Counted from the stretch's first letter, positions 24,909-33,948 are shown. The stretch is DNA of 38,130 bases from Fidelibacterota bacterium (GCA_028699915.1 JAQVTR010000014.1:1-38130), one strand, 5' to 3'. The notes: a model not told the origin generated them from the letters alone. Made by a program: numbers and translations.

Positions 24909-27368
24909 TCAGATAAACAAATTGACGTTGGATTCTTCGGCATCGCCCAGATAGGCACCCACACCGCCCAGCTGAACGCCATCGATCAGTTCTTCTTCAC
25001 GGATACCCATAACGTCCATGCTCATGGTACAGGCGACCATTTTTACACCTGCCGCCATGGCTTTGCGAATGAGTTCCTGAAGGCTGTCGATGTTTTTTCG
25101 CTTCATGACCATTTTCATCATGGCGGTTCCCATGCCGGCCATATGCATTTTGGACAGCTTGAGTTTTCCGGCGCCGCGCGGCATCATAGCGCCGAACATA
25201 GATTCGATGAACGATTTCGGCACTTTTTGCCGGTTGGATCTGCGCAGTACGTTCAAGCCCCAGAAGGTAAAGAACATGGTGACCCTTCTGCCCATGGCGG
25301 CCGCACCGTTGGCAATGATAAAACTTGCCAGGACCTTGTCCATATCACCGCTGAAAACAATGATGGTCTTTCCGTCCGGAGTTTCATGTACTTTGGTTTC
25401 CGGAGCTTTTCTTCCGCCTTTTTGTACCGTCGCAACGTATTCGTTCCCGCGTTTCTCATTGGATATCAGGGTGTTGCCCGTTCTCCGGCACCAGGCAACG
25501 ATATCGCGGGCAAAACCGGGATCGGAGGCCGAGACTTCCAGAGTGTCACCCTCTTTCAGGGTGTTCATGGTCTCAAAGACCTTCATTATGGGACCGGGAC
25601 ATTGCAGTCCGCTGCAGTCCAGCTGCAGGACTCTCGTACCGCCGCTCTGGACCGGTTCCGTTTCACGCCGGCGTTCGCTTGCCATGACGGAGGCTTCCGG
25701 AAGGAGTTCTTTATAATGCGTTGACTGATAAAAATTGGTACCGCCCGGATACAGCAGCACCTTTTCAAATCCAAGCTGCATCAAAGTGCGTGCCGCGTTA
25801 TAGGAACGGACTCCGATCGCGCAGAAAACAAGGAGCGTTTTTTGCTTGTCGATCTCAGCGGCGCGCTGGCGCAGCTGTCCCCAGGGAATATTAAGGGAAC
25901 CGGGGAAAGCAAAGGCCATGCGTTCGGCATCTTCACGTACATCCAGGATCAGGGCATCCTTTTGCTTTTCAACAGCGTCCCATTCGCAAAATACGATTTT
26001 CCCCTTCAGTACATTTTCCGCGACAAAGCCGGCCATGTTTACGGGGTCTTTTGCGGAGGAGAAAGGCGGGGCATAGGCGAGTTCCAGCGCTTTCAGATCT
26101 TCAACGCCGGCACCCAGCCGGATCGCCGTCGAAAGGATATCAATACGCTTATCGATGCCTTCGCGGCCGACGATCTGCGCACCGAAAAGTTTTTTGCCGT
26201 CCATGGAGAACAAAAGCTTCAGTGTCATCGGAGTGGCGCCGGGATAATAGCCGGCATGGGAATTCTGAGTAATGATGATGCTCTCGTAGTCTTTGCCTTT
26301 GGTCAGACCGCTCTTTTTCAGAGTTTTTTCACTGACACCGGTGCTTGCGGCGGTGAGATCAAAAATCTTGACAATCGAAGTTCCCTGGGTACCGCAATAA
26401 GGATCTTTTTCGCCGCAGATATTATTGGCGACGATGCGTCCCTGCTTGTTGGCCGGTCCGGCAAGCGGGATCATGGTCTTCTGGCGGGTGACAAAGTCTT
26501 CCACCTCGATTACATCTCCAACGGCAAAGATATCGGGATCGGAGGTCCGGAGAAATTCATCCACAATTACCGCACCGCGGGTACTCAGCTCAAGACCGGC
26601 TTCCCGGGCAAGATCGCTGTTCGGTTTGACCCCAATGGAGAGGATAACCAGGTCCGATGAAATGACCTTACCGCTTTTCATGCTGGCGTTCACTTTGGTA
26701 TCCGTTTGTTCAAAGGATGCGGCGGCATCGCCGAGGAGCAGTGTAATGCCCTGCAATTCCAGTTGTTCATGAAGTAACTGCGCCATTTCAAAATCCAGGG
26801 GAGCCATCACCTGATCCAGCATATCGGCAAGGGTGACCTGCAGTCCGGCATGATGCAGGTTCTCGGCCATTTCCAGTCCGATAAAACCTCCGCCGACGAT
26901 CAGAACGTTCTTTGCATTGGTATCCGCAATAAATTCCCGGATCCGGTCCGCATCGGGAACGGTCCACAGGGTCATTATTCGCGAGGCATTAATTCCGCTG
27001 ACCGCTGCTTTAAAGGGGGAAGAACCGGTGGAAAGCACCAGGGTGTCGTAGGATTCCCGGTAAGTATCGCCGCTTTCGACATTTTTAACGGTCACGATTT
27101 TTTTCTTACGGTCGATGGCAACGACTTCCTGCTTGATCCTGACGTCAATGTTATAGCGTCCCAGCATGGCTTCCGGGGACTGCAGAAGCAGAGAATCGCG
27201 CGATTTAATGACATTCCCGATATGGTAAGGGAGGCCGCAGTTGGCGTAGGAAATATAATCCCCGCGCTCGAACATGATGATGTTCGCATTTTCGTCAAGC
27301 CTGCGTAGACGGGCGGCTGTGCTTGCACCGCCGGCAACACCGCCGACGATCAGGATCTTTTTATTCAT
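24909..27368 (-). CDS. CoA-disulfide reductase-rhodanese-TusA-DsrE fusion
   Basis: An 819-residue cytoplasmic protein of four modules. The FAD/NAD(P)H disulfide oxidoreductase part (1-455) has GGVAGGAS (9-16), the single redox cysteine C44 in YANCGLPY as in CoA-disulfide reductases, the pyridine-nucleotide motif VGGGFIGLEMAEN (158-170) and a dimerisation domain. The rhodanese domain (about 464-555) has C516 in CAIGVRS. The TusA domain (about 577-650) has CPGP with C590. The DsrE/DrsE_2-like domain (about 666-819) has C780 in VACTMSMD. The whole suggests reduction of disulfide or persulfide species and relay of sulfane sulfur between cysteines. Similar fusions are known in anaerobes, but their physiology is poorly defined. 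AGGAATT precedes the ATG. It heads an operon with a Gate protein and an MFS carrier. Confidence 0.92.
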   Translation of the reverse strand: MNKKILIVGGVAGGASTAARLRRLDENANIIMFERGDYISYANCGLPYHIGNVIKSRDSLLLQSPEAMLGRYNIDVRIKQEVVAIDRKKKIVTVKNVESGDTYRESYDTLVLSTGSSPFKAAVSGINASRIMTLWTVPDADRIREFIADTNAKNVLIVGGGFIGLEMAENLHHAGLQVTLADMLDQVMAPLDFEMAQLLHEQLELQGITLLLGDAAASFEQTDTKVNASMKSGKVISSDLVILSIGVKPNSDLAREAGLELSTRGAVIVDEFLRTSDPDIFAVGDVIEVEDFVTRQKTMIPLAGPANKQGRIVANNICGEKDPYCGTQGTSIVKIFDLTAASTGVSEKTLKKSGLTKGKDYESIIITQNSHAGYYPGATPMTLKLLFSMDGKKLFGAQIVGREGIDKRIDILSTAIRLGAGVEDLKALELAYAPPFSSAKDPVNMAGFVAENVLKGKIVFCEWDAVEKQKDALILDVREDAERMAFAFPGSLNIPWGQLRQRAAEIDKQKTLLVFCAIGVRSYNAARTLMQLGFEKVLLYPGGTNFYQSTHYKELLPEASVMASERRRETEPVQSGGTRVLQLDCSGLQCPGPIMKVFETMNTLKEGDTLEVSASDPGFARDIVAWCRRTGNTLISNEKRGNEYVATVQKGGRKAPETKVHETPDGKTIIVFSGDMDKVLASFIIANGAAAMGRRVTMFFTFWGLNVLRRSNRQKVPKSFIESMFGAMMPRGAGKLKLSKMHMAGMGTAMMKMVMKRKNIDSLQELIRKAMAAGVKMVACTMSMDVMGIREEELIDGVQLGGVGAYLGDAEESNVNLFI

Positions 27369-27499
27369 AGCAATAATTCCTTTCGATACGGGATTTTTAA
27401 TGTTTTCATTTTAAATTAACTTCCAACGGGACCGGCTCATGAATAAAGCAAATTGAACGATCTTTGTTGCCGTCCTTATCCGTTTATAAATGAAAAATA

Positions 27500-27507
27500 C
27501 AAAAATA
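27500..27507 (-). promoter_or_regulatory. Possible -7 element for the sulfur-relay operon
   Basis: TATTTTTG on the minus strand matches TAnnTTTG. The leader would be about 125 bases. No -33 element is obvious, so this is tentative. Confidence 0.3.
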
Positions 27508-27636
27508 AAATTAAAAAAAACAGAGAATACGCAGTTTAAGTGTCGGATCGGAAAAATTGGTCCGAAAAAAAGCCAGGAGGGATTTTTCAAGAAAAAGATT
27601 GATATTGGGTGAGTATTATCACACTTTGAGGATAAA

Positions 27637-27669
27637 TTTGCATTTTGTTGTTTTTTATCGCTATATTTG
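27637..27669 (+). promoter_or_regulatory. Candidate promoter for topA-glyS
   Basis: TTTG (27637-27640), 21 bases, TATATTTG (27662-27669), an exact match to both Bacteroidota promoter elements. The predicted start near 27675 leaves a leader of about 12 bases with GAGG as the ribosome-binding site. Confidence 0.65.
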
Positions 27670-27687
27670 CAAAAAATTTGAGGATGA

Positions 27688-30003
27688 ATGGAAATGGCCC
27701 GTCACTGTATCATTGTAGAATCTCCTTCCAAGGCGAAGACCATCGGCAAATACCTGGGGAAGGACTATCGGATCCTAGCCACTGTAGGCCATATCCGCGA
27801 TCTTCCCAAGAAAGACCTGGGTATCGACACTGCCCACCGCTTTGAACCCAAATACGTCGCGGTCCCGGGAAAGAAAGACGTGATCATGAATTTAAAGAAA
27901 GCGGTTCAGGACGCAAAGGATATCTTCATCGCGACCGACCCGGACCGTGAAGGGGAGGCAATTGCCTGGCATGTAGCCCAGATCCTGGACCTGGATCCTT
28001 CGGCCGTCAAGCGTGTGGCTTTTCACGAGATCACCAAAAACGCCGTACTGGAAGCCCTGGCACACCCCGTTCCGGTTAATTTGGAACTTGTCAATGCACA
28101 ACAGGCACGCAGGGTACTGGACCGTCTGGTCGGTTTTGAACTTTCGCCGCTGCTCTGGCGAAAGATCAAACCTTCGCTTTCCGCCGGTCGCGTACAGTCG
28201 GTGGCGGTTCGTCTGATCGTGGAGCGGGAAGCGGAGATAGAATCCTTTGCGGCCGAATCGGCATACCGGGTCGCGGCACGTTTCCTTCCTGCAGATGCGG
28301 AAGGGAAGACAGAGATCAATGCCGAGCTGCCCAAACGTTTCAAAGAGGAAAATAAGGCGGAAGCTTTTCTGGAAAGCTGCCGCACTGCCGCCTTTTTAGT
28401 GGACGATGTTGAAAAAAACAAGGCCAAAAAACAGGCGCCCCCGCCTTTTACCACTTCTACGCTGCAGCAGGAAGCCGGACGCAAATTGCGCTTTTCGGTT
28501 TCCCAGACCATGATGCTGGCGCAGAAACTTTACGAAGACGGCCACATTACCTATATGCGTACCGACTCTCTGAATCTTTCCAGCCTTGCCCTGGCTATGA
28601 TCAAGGCGCAGATCGTGGAAATGTTCGGGGAAGCCTATTCCCATCCCCGAAAATTCAAAACGCGAAGCAAAGGGGCCCAGGAAGCGCACGAAGCCATCCG
28701 CCCTACGGATATGCACCTGAGCGAAGCGGGGGACAATAAAAATGTACGAAGCCTTTACCGGCTTATCTGGAAACGCAGTATGGCTTCACAGATGGCCGCT
28801 GCGGATGTCGAACGCACCAAAGTACGCATCCGCAACGACAAGAATACGGAACTTCTTGAAGCCAAGGGCGAGGTAGTGACCTTTCCCGGCTTTTTGAAAG
28901 TTTATCAGCAGGACGAAGACAAGGAGAACCTGCTTCCCGCTCTGAAGAAAGAGGATAAGCTGACCCTGATTGAAATGGAGGCCGTTGAAAAATTCTCACA
29001 GCCCCCGGCGCGTTATTCGGAGCCGGCACTGGTCAAGAAAATGGAAGAGCTTGGCATCGGACGTCCTTCCACCTATGCACCCACCATCTCCACGATCCAG
29101 AAGCGCGGTTATGTGGAAAAGGGCGATAAAGCCGGTGAAGCGCGCGAATACCGGCGCCTTCTTCTGAAAGACGGCCGGATCAGCGCGGAAACCTTGAGTG
29201 AAGTGGCGAATGCGGCGAAGGCGCGTCTGTACCCCACCGATACGGGACGCGTTGTCAACCGTTTCCTGACCGAATATTTTGAAGATATCATCAATTACAA
29301 CTTTACGGCCGGCATTGAACAGGATTTCGACGACATTGCCGAAGGAAAACGGGAATGGCACGCCATGATCCGGGAATTTTACGATCCGTTCCATGCGCGT
29401 ATTGAACAGAATTTTGACAATAAAACCAATTTCAGGGGAGAACGCCTTCTGGGCACTGACCCTGTCAGCGGTAAAAACGTCTATGCCAAGATCGGCCGTT
29501 TTGGTCCCATCGTGCAGCTCGGAGAAGTGCAATCCAAAGAAAAGCCGCGTTTTGCCGGCCTGAAGGATGATCAACGACTGGACACCCTTACTTTGAAAGA
29601 AGCCCTGGAACTGCTTGCCTATCCCAAAGAGATCGGCAATTACGAAGGGTCGCCGCTGACCGTTGCGGTCGGTCGTTACGGACCATATATAAAGCACAAA
29701 AGCACCTTTTATCCTATTCCCGCGAATCAGGATATTGCCGCTGTCGACCTGGAACACGCCATTGCGCTGATCGGGACGGCACGCGAGAAGGAAAGCAACA
29801 AGCTTATCCGGGATTTTCCCGAAGAAAAGATCAAAGTTCTGAACGGACGTTACGGTCCCTATATCGCGCACGCGGGGAAAAACTACAGGATACCCAAAAA
29901 TACCGACGCGGAAAAACTGACAGCGGATAACTGCCGCGAGATCATTCGCCAGGCCCCCGAGAAGGATCACAAAAGATCCTCGGCACGCAGGAAAAAAAAA
30001 TAG
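27688..30003 (+). CDS. topA: DNA topoisomerase I (type IA)
   Basis: A 771-residue enzyme relaxing negative supercoils through a 5'-phosphotyrosine. The TOPRIM domain has ESPSKAKTIG (11-20) and DPDREGE (84-90); the active tyrosine is Y289 in TYMRTDS. LSAGRVQSVAVRLI (164-177) is canonical. The C-terminus lacks zinc-finger cysteines; instead two or three repeats with VGRYGPYI and LNGRYGPYI cores (Toprim_Crpt type) lead to a basic tail ending RRKKK, a form common in Bacteroidota. The 3' end of the gene has a run of nine A in the final lysine codons. Either ATG 27688 or ATG 27694 could initiate; GAGG favours the first. glyS follows after 24 bases and probably shares the transcript. Confidence 0.95.
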   Translation: MEMARHCIIVESPSKAKTIGKYLGKDYRILATVGHIRDLPKKDLGIDTAHRFEPKYVAVPGKKDVIMNLKKAVQDAKDIFIATDPDREGEAIAWHVAQILDLDPSAVKRVAFHEITKNAVLEALAHPVPVNLELVNAQQARRVLDRLVGFELSPLLWRKIKPSLSAGRVQSVAVRLIVEREAEIESFAAESAYRVAARFLPADAEGKTEINAELPKRFKEENKAEAFLESCRTAAFLVDDVEKNKAKKQAPPPFTTSTLQQEAGRKLRFSVSQTMMLAQKLYEDGHITYMRTDSLNLSSLALAMIKAQIVEMFGEAYSHPRKFKTRSKGAQEAHEAIRPTDMHLSEAGDNKNVRSLYRLIWKRSMASQMAAADVERTKVRIRNDKNTELLEAKGEVVTFPGFLKVYQQDEDKENLLPALKKEDKLTLIEMEAVEKFSQPPARYSEPALVKKMEELGIGRPSTYAPTISTIQKRGYVEKGDKAGEAREYRRLLLKDGRISAETLSEVANAAKARLYPTDTGRVVNRFLTEYFEDIINYNFTAGIEQDFDDIAEGKREWHAMIREFYDPFHARIEQNFDNKTNFRGERLLGTDPVSGKNVYAKIGRFGPIVQLGEVQSKEKPRFAGLKDDQRLDTLTLKEALELLAYPKEIGNYEGSPLTVAVGRYGPYIKHKSTFYPIPANQDIAAVDLEHAIALIGTAREKESNKLIRDFPEEKIKVLNGRYGPYIAHAGKNYRIPKNTDAEKLTADNCREIIRQAPEKDHKRSSARRKKK

Positions 30004-30027
30004 CATTATAGCAAAGGAAACGCAGAC

Positions 30028-31347
30028 ATGGCAAACAAACCGATGTCCTACCCGCTGATGGAAAAACTGGTCGCGCTGTCCCGCCGCCGCGGTTTTTTAT
30101 TCCAAAGCAGTGAAATATACGACGGGATCAACGCCGTTTACGATTACGGTCCCCTGGGTGTGGAACTGAAACGCAATATCAAGGATCTGTGGTGGCATGA
30201 AATAGTGCGTTCACGCGAGGATATCCTAGGTATGGACACCGCCATTCTCATGCATCCCCGGGTTTGGGAAGCGTCCGGCCACGTCAATAATTTTCACGAT
30301 CCCATGACGGAATGCAAAAAATGCCGGCGCCGTTACCGTGTGGATCATTTGCCGGAAGGCGCTCATGATTGCCCGGAATGCGGTGGCGAACTGGCGGAAG
30401 CAAAACAGTTCAATCTGATGTTCCGGACAAAACTCGGTTCTACCGATGAAGGTTCCATGGATGTTTACTTGCGCCCGGAAACCGCCCAGGGCATTTTTGT
30501 AAATTTTGCCAATGTCGTAGCCTCCAACCGCGTCAAACTGCCATTCGGGATCGCCCAGTTGGGGAAAGCCTTCCGCAATGAGATCACGACGGGTAATTTT
30601 ATTTTCCGTACACGGGAATTTGAACAGATGGAGATGGAATTCTTTATTCGCCCCGGTGAAAACGCCCGGTGGCTGGAATATTGGGCCGCCGAACGCCTAA
30701 ACTGGTACAAATCTCTGGGCATCAGCCCCGGCAAACTGCGGCTGCGCGCGCACGACAAGGATGAACTGGCGCACTATTCATCAGCCTGTTACGATGTGGA
30801 ATATGAATTCCCTTACGGCTTTTCGGAAGTCGAAGGTATCGCCGATCGCGGTACTTACGATCTGGATCAGCATATTGCATTCAGCCGCAAGAAGCTGGAT
30901 TATATCGATCAGGAGAACGGTGGAGCGCGTATTGTTCCCGCTGTGATCGAAACCTCCGCCGGGGTAGACCGCACGGTGCTAACGGTAATGACCGATGCTT
31001 TCCGGGAAGACCCGGCCAATGAACGCATCGTCATGCGTTTTTCACCGAAAATTGCCCCTTTCAAGGCGGCGGTCTTTCCGCTTTTTAAAAAAGACGGAAT
31101 GCCCGAGATCGCCCGGGAACTTTATGAGCGACTTCGGAAAGACATGTCCGTCATGTACGATGACGGCGGATCCATCGGAAAGCGCTACCGCCGCCAGGAC
31201 GAGATCGGGACGCCCTACTGCCTGACGGTGGATCACGACACCTTGGAAGATCATGCCGTCACTTTGCGCGATCGTGACAGTTTGGAACAGATCCGAATTC
31301 CGATTGAAAAAGTTTTAGAAATCCTGAAAGAAAAGATCCGTTTGTAA
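30028..31347 (+). CDS. glyS: Glycyl-tRNA synthetase, homodimeric type
   Basis: A 439-residue class IIa synthetase of the alpha2 type, unlike the two-subunit GlyQ/GlyS of many Proteobacteria. Motif 1 lies in YDYGPLGVELKRNIKDLWW (38-56). A zinc ribbon has C96, C99, C115 and C118 (CKKC...CPEC). Motif 2 is FRNEIT (182-187) in GKAFRNEITTGNFIF, and motif 3 is around GVDRTVLTV (about 314-322). The anticodon-binding domain occupies about 340-439. AAAGGAAA precedes the ATG. The gene follows topA by 24 bases and ends at a strong terminator (31369-31395). Confidence 0.95.
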   Translation: MANKPMSYPLMEKLVALSRRRGFLFQSSEIYDGINAVYDYGPLGVELKRNIKDLWWHEIVRSREDILGMDTAILMHPRVWEASGHVNNFHDPMTECKKCRRRYRVDHLPEGAHDCPECGGELAEAKQFNLMFRTKLGSTDEGSMDVYLRPETAQGIFVNFANVVASNRVKLPFGIAQLGKAFRNEITTGNFIFRTREFEQMEMEFFIRPGENARWLEYWAAERLNWYKSLGISPGKLRLRAHDKDELAHYSSACYDVEYEFPYGFSEVEGIADRGTYDLDQHIAFSRKKLDYIDQENGGARIVPAVIETSAGVDRTVLTVMTDAFREDPANERIVMRFSPKIAPFKAAVFPLFKKDGMPEIARELYERLRKDMSVMYDDGGSIGKRYRRQDEIGTPYCLTVDHDTLEDHAVTLRDRDSLEQIRIPIEKVLEILKEKIRL

Positions 31348-31368
31348 AAATGAACGGACAATCCCAAT

Positions 31369-31395
31369 AAGGGCCTTTAAGGGCCCTTTTTATTT
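31369..31395 (+). terminator. Rho-independent terminator after glyS
   Basis: AAGGGCC (31369-31375), a 6-base loop, GGCCCTT (31382-31388), then TTTATTT. A perfect 7-bp stem and T-rich tail lie 22 bases past the glyS stop. Direction is plus only; the convergent PBP gene lacks the T-run on its strand. Confidence 0.9.
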
Positions 31396-31420
31396 ATTAC
31401 TCGGTTTTGGTTGCGGGGAA

Positions 31421-33901
31421 TTAAAAATCGATGCCGCTGGAACCTTCTTTGACCTCAAAGCCGTGGATGTCGCATTCTTCCTTGGGCGCGTGGCGTACAT
31501 TAAAAAATTCCTGTTCGACGGGACAAAAGCTGTTCGGTATCTTTTTGCTAACGGAACAGATGCGGAACTTGCGGACGGTTGAGGGCTGTTCAAAATCCAG
31601 GTAGGGGTATTGCTTGGCCCGGTAGCTTTCCCGCATAAAGGCCGCCCAGATCGGCAATGCCGCACGGGAACCCGTTTGCTGCGGTCCCAGCGATATGCGG
31701 GCATCGTCCACACCAACCCAGACACCGCTTACCAGCAATGGAGTGAAACCGACAAACCAGGCGTCGGTAAAATCATTGGTGGTTCCGGTCTTTCCCGCAC
31801 AGGGTGCGCGGAAGGAATAGGCCGCATGCACGCGCAGGCCGGTACCGTCCTTGATCACGGACTTAAGCATATCGACCATCAGGAAGGTGGTTTCAGTACT
31901 CAGGACTTCCCGGGTTTCGCGCGGCGAACGGTAGATCTCCCTGCCGTTGCGGTCCAGGATGCGTTCTATGGCGTAAGGCCGGTTCCAGATGCCTTTGTTG
32001 GCAAAAACGCCGTAGGCGGAAACCATATCGCTGAGCAAAACCTCACCGCTTCCCAGCGAAAGGGAGGGATAAGCAGGCAATTCGGTGCTAATGCCCATTT
32101 TACGGGCATAATCGATCACAATCTCCGGAGTGGTCAGCTGAGTGATGGCGTTGGCGGAGATCAGGTTGACGGAATGCTTAAGGCCTTCGCGCAAGGTCAT
32201 CAGGCCCCCCGTACTGCGGTCGAAATTACTGGGTATCCAGAGCTTGCCGTCCGGCTGGGGAATGGCGGGAGGCTGATTGAGCAGCTGGGTTGCGGGTGAA
32301 TAACCGTTATCGATGACGGATGTGAACACAAAAGGCTTAAAGGTCGAACCCGGCTGGCGGCGGGCTTGCACGGCACGGTTGAATTTGCTTTCCTCAAAAT
32401 CGCGACCGCCTACCATAACCCGGATAGCGCCGCTTTGAGAATCCATGGTGTAAATGGCGGCCTGAACCGTTTTAGGTTTGAGGGGAAACGCCGCAAGCAG
32501 GGAATCCCCGATCAGACTGCTGGAATCAACCACAATGGTGTACCAGGTACGGGCGTCAAAGGTAATGGAATCGCGGAACAGGGAATCTTCCAGGAAGTAG
32601 CGGTAATAAGTGCTGTCACGGTAGAGCGTGTCGAACACGAACGGCTGATAGACTGCTTGTGTTAAGGGAGCGCCGCGCAGATCATCGGGGAGAAGCTGAT
32701 ACAACAGCGAATCATAAGCCATGACGGGCAGGACGTTCCGCAGTTCGCTTTGCAGGGGTGACAGCGCAAGCAGGGTATCGCCAACTTGTATATTGTAGGG
32801 AACAGGATTGTCCCGGAAGGACGGCGCTTCTTCGTTCGGCCGTATGGCAACTATGGAATAATCGGCAAAAAAGCGCAGGGGAATTCGCTGGTAAGGATAG
32901 TACTCCCTGTAGATCCTTAACAGCTGTCCGGGATCACTCAGTAAATGAAGATTAAGGGCAAGCTGCTGTTCGGCCAGCTGCTCACGGACGGACGCCTGCG
33001 CGATCTCTTGCATTTTCAGATCCAGGGTAGTGAAAATGCTCAGTCCGTCCCGGTAGTAATCAATACCCTGCTGCCGGCAAAATGCGGCGACTTCCATGCG
33101 GATGAATTCGGTAAAATAAGGAGCAAGACTCTTGTTCTCAATGTGATTTACGGGGGTTTCCTGCGAGAGGGCATCCACAAATTCCTGCTGGCTGATCTTC
33201 CCGGTACGGATCATGTTCCGCAGCACCAGATTGCGCCGGCGGATGGCACGGTCGTGATAAAAACGCGGTGACCAGGGCGTAGGCGAAGGCAGTATCCCGA
33301 TAAGCATGGCGGATTCGTCCAGCGTCAGCTCCTGTACGGTTTTGGAAAAATAATAATCCGTCGCCGCCTGAATGCCGTAGCATCCGTGTCCCCAGAACAC
33401 GGAGTTGAGATACATTTCCAGGATTTCCGTTTTGGAATAGGTCCGTTCGATCAGGATGGCAACCAGCAGTTCCTGGATCTTTCGCTTTATGGTCTCCTGC
33501 CGGTTCAGATGCAAGGTCCGGGCAAGCTGCTGTGTCAGGGTTGAAGCGCCCTGGGAACCGAAGCCCCGGGTCAGGTTCATCCAGACCGCCTTGACAAAGC
33601 GGCGCATATCCATGCCCCAGTGATCGTAGAATTGCCGGTCTTCCGTAGCCAGTATGGCGTTTTTGATGTGATCCGGGATGGAATCAAGGGGAACCAGTGT
33701 CCGGTTTTTGATCCCGAACTCCGTCAGTACCTGGCCGTTGATATCATACACTGTCGAAACCACATCCGGTTCAAACCGCTCAAGCTCCTGCAGACTGGGG
33801 AGATCCCGGGAAAAATAATAAATGCTGCCGGACGCAAAAAGGGCAATGATCAGGAGTATGCCGAGAGTAAAAAAGAGGGATTTTCGGATTGCACGCCACA
33901 T
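31421..33901 (-). CDS. Class A penicillin-binding protein (PBP1A-like)
   Basis: An 826-residue bifunctional peptidoglycan synthase anchored by one membrane helix (about 9-29). The glycosyltransferase domain (about 55-230) has the catalytic E87 in ATEDRQFYDHWG, plus GASTLTQQLAR (118-128). The transpeptidase domain (about 480-780) has S519 in STFK, SVN (577-579) and KTGT (704-707). Between them lies a long segment (about 300-480) with little resemblance to known linkers, rich in D, S, Y and R, including repeated D-S-L/T-Y patterns. No Shine-Dalgarno is found before ATG 33901. The gene is divergent from coaD, with an inverted repeat (33901-33935) spanning its start. It supplies cell-wall synthesis and would bind beta-lactams. 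Confidence 0.93.
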   Translation of the reverse strand: MWRAIRKSLFFTLGILLIIALFASGSIYYFSRDLPSLQELERFEPDVVSTVYDINGQVLTEFGIKNRTLVPLDSIPDHIKNAILATEDRQFYDHWGMDMRRFVKAVWMNLTRGFGSQGASTLTQQLARTLHLNRQETIKRKIQELLVAILIERTYSKTEILEMYLNSVFWGHGCYGIQAATDYYFSKTVQELTLDESAMLIGILPSPTPWSPRFYHDRAIRRRNLVLRNMIRTGKISQQEFVDALSQETPVNHIENKSLAPYFTEFIRMEVAAFCRQQGIDYYRDGLSIFTTLDLKMQEIAQASVREQLAEQQLALNLHLLSDPGQLLRIYREYYPYQRIPLRFFADYSIVAIRPNEEAPSFRDNPVPYNIQVGDTLLALSPLQSELRNVLPVMAYDSLLYQLLPDDLRGAPLTQAVYQPFVFDTLYRDSTYYRYFLEDSLFRDSITFDARTWYTIVVDSSSLIGDSLLAAFPLKPKTVQAAIYTMDSQSGAIRVMVGGRDFEESKFNRAVQARRQPGSTFKPFVFTSVIDNGYSPATQLLNQPPAIPQPDGKLWIPSNFDRSTGGLMTLREGLKHSVNLISANAITQLTTPEIVIDYARKMGISTELPAYPSLSLGSGEVLLSDMVSAYGVFANKGIWNRPYAIERILDRNGREIYRSPRETREVLSTETTFLMVDMLKSVIKDGTGLRVHAAYSFRAPCAGKTGTTNDFTDAWFVGFTPLLVSGVWVGVDDARISLGPQQTGSRAALPIWAAFMRESYRAKQYPYLDFEQPSTVRKFRICSVSKKIPNSFCPVEQEFFNVRHAPKEECDIHGFEVKEGSSGIDF

Positions 33902-33935
33902 TGAAAAAATGTAGCGAATAGTTTGCTTTTTTCAA
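33901..33935. promoter_or_regulatory. Inverted repeat in the PBP-coaD divergent region
   Basis: TTGAAAAAA (33901-33909) and TTTTTTCAA (33927-33935) are exact inverted copies with a 17-base spacer. The left arm touches the PBP start codon; the right arm lies in the spacer of the coaD promoter candidate. It could be an operator or a coincidence of A/T runs. Confidence 0.4.
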
Positions 33936-33948
33936 AATGCTAAATTTG
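33922..33948 (+). promoter_or_regulatory. Candidate promoter for the coaD operon
   Basis: TAAATTTG (33941-33948) matches TAnnTTTG exactly. TTTG at 33922-33925 is 15 bases upstream, which is shorter than usual, so the -33 assignment is doubtful. The leader would be about 100 bases. Confidence 0.45.

Larger units (their letters stand above)
27369..27687. other. AT-rich divergent intergenic region upstream of topA and the sulfur-relay operon
   Basis: This 319-base gap holds no gene. Features seen: a strong topA promoter (27637-27669), a possible minus-strand -7 element TATTTTTG (27507-27500) for the oxidoreductase, and a 6-bp stem CGGATC/GGTCCG near 27543-27563 without a T-run on the correct side. 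The rest is A-rich and otherwise featureless. Confidence 0.6.

Noticed and set aside
29991-30000. Nine-A run in topA as a frameshift site
   Set aside because: It falls in the last lysine codons just before the stop and would change only the tail; no evidence for programmed slippage.
28996-30006. Minus-strand open frame opposite the 3' half of topA
   Set aside because: It is antisense to a conserved topoisomerase, with no start signal.
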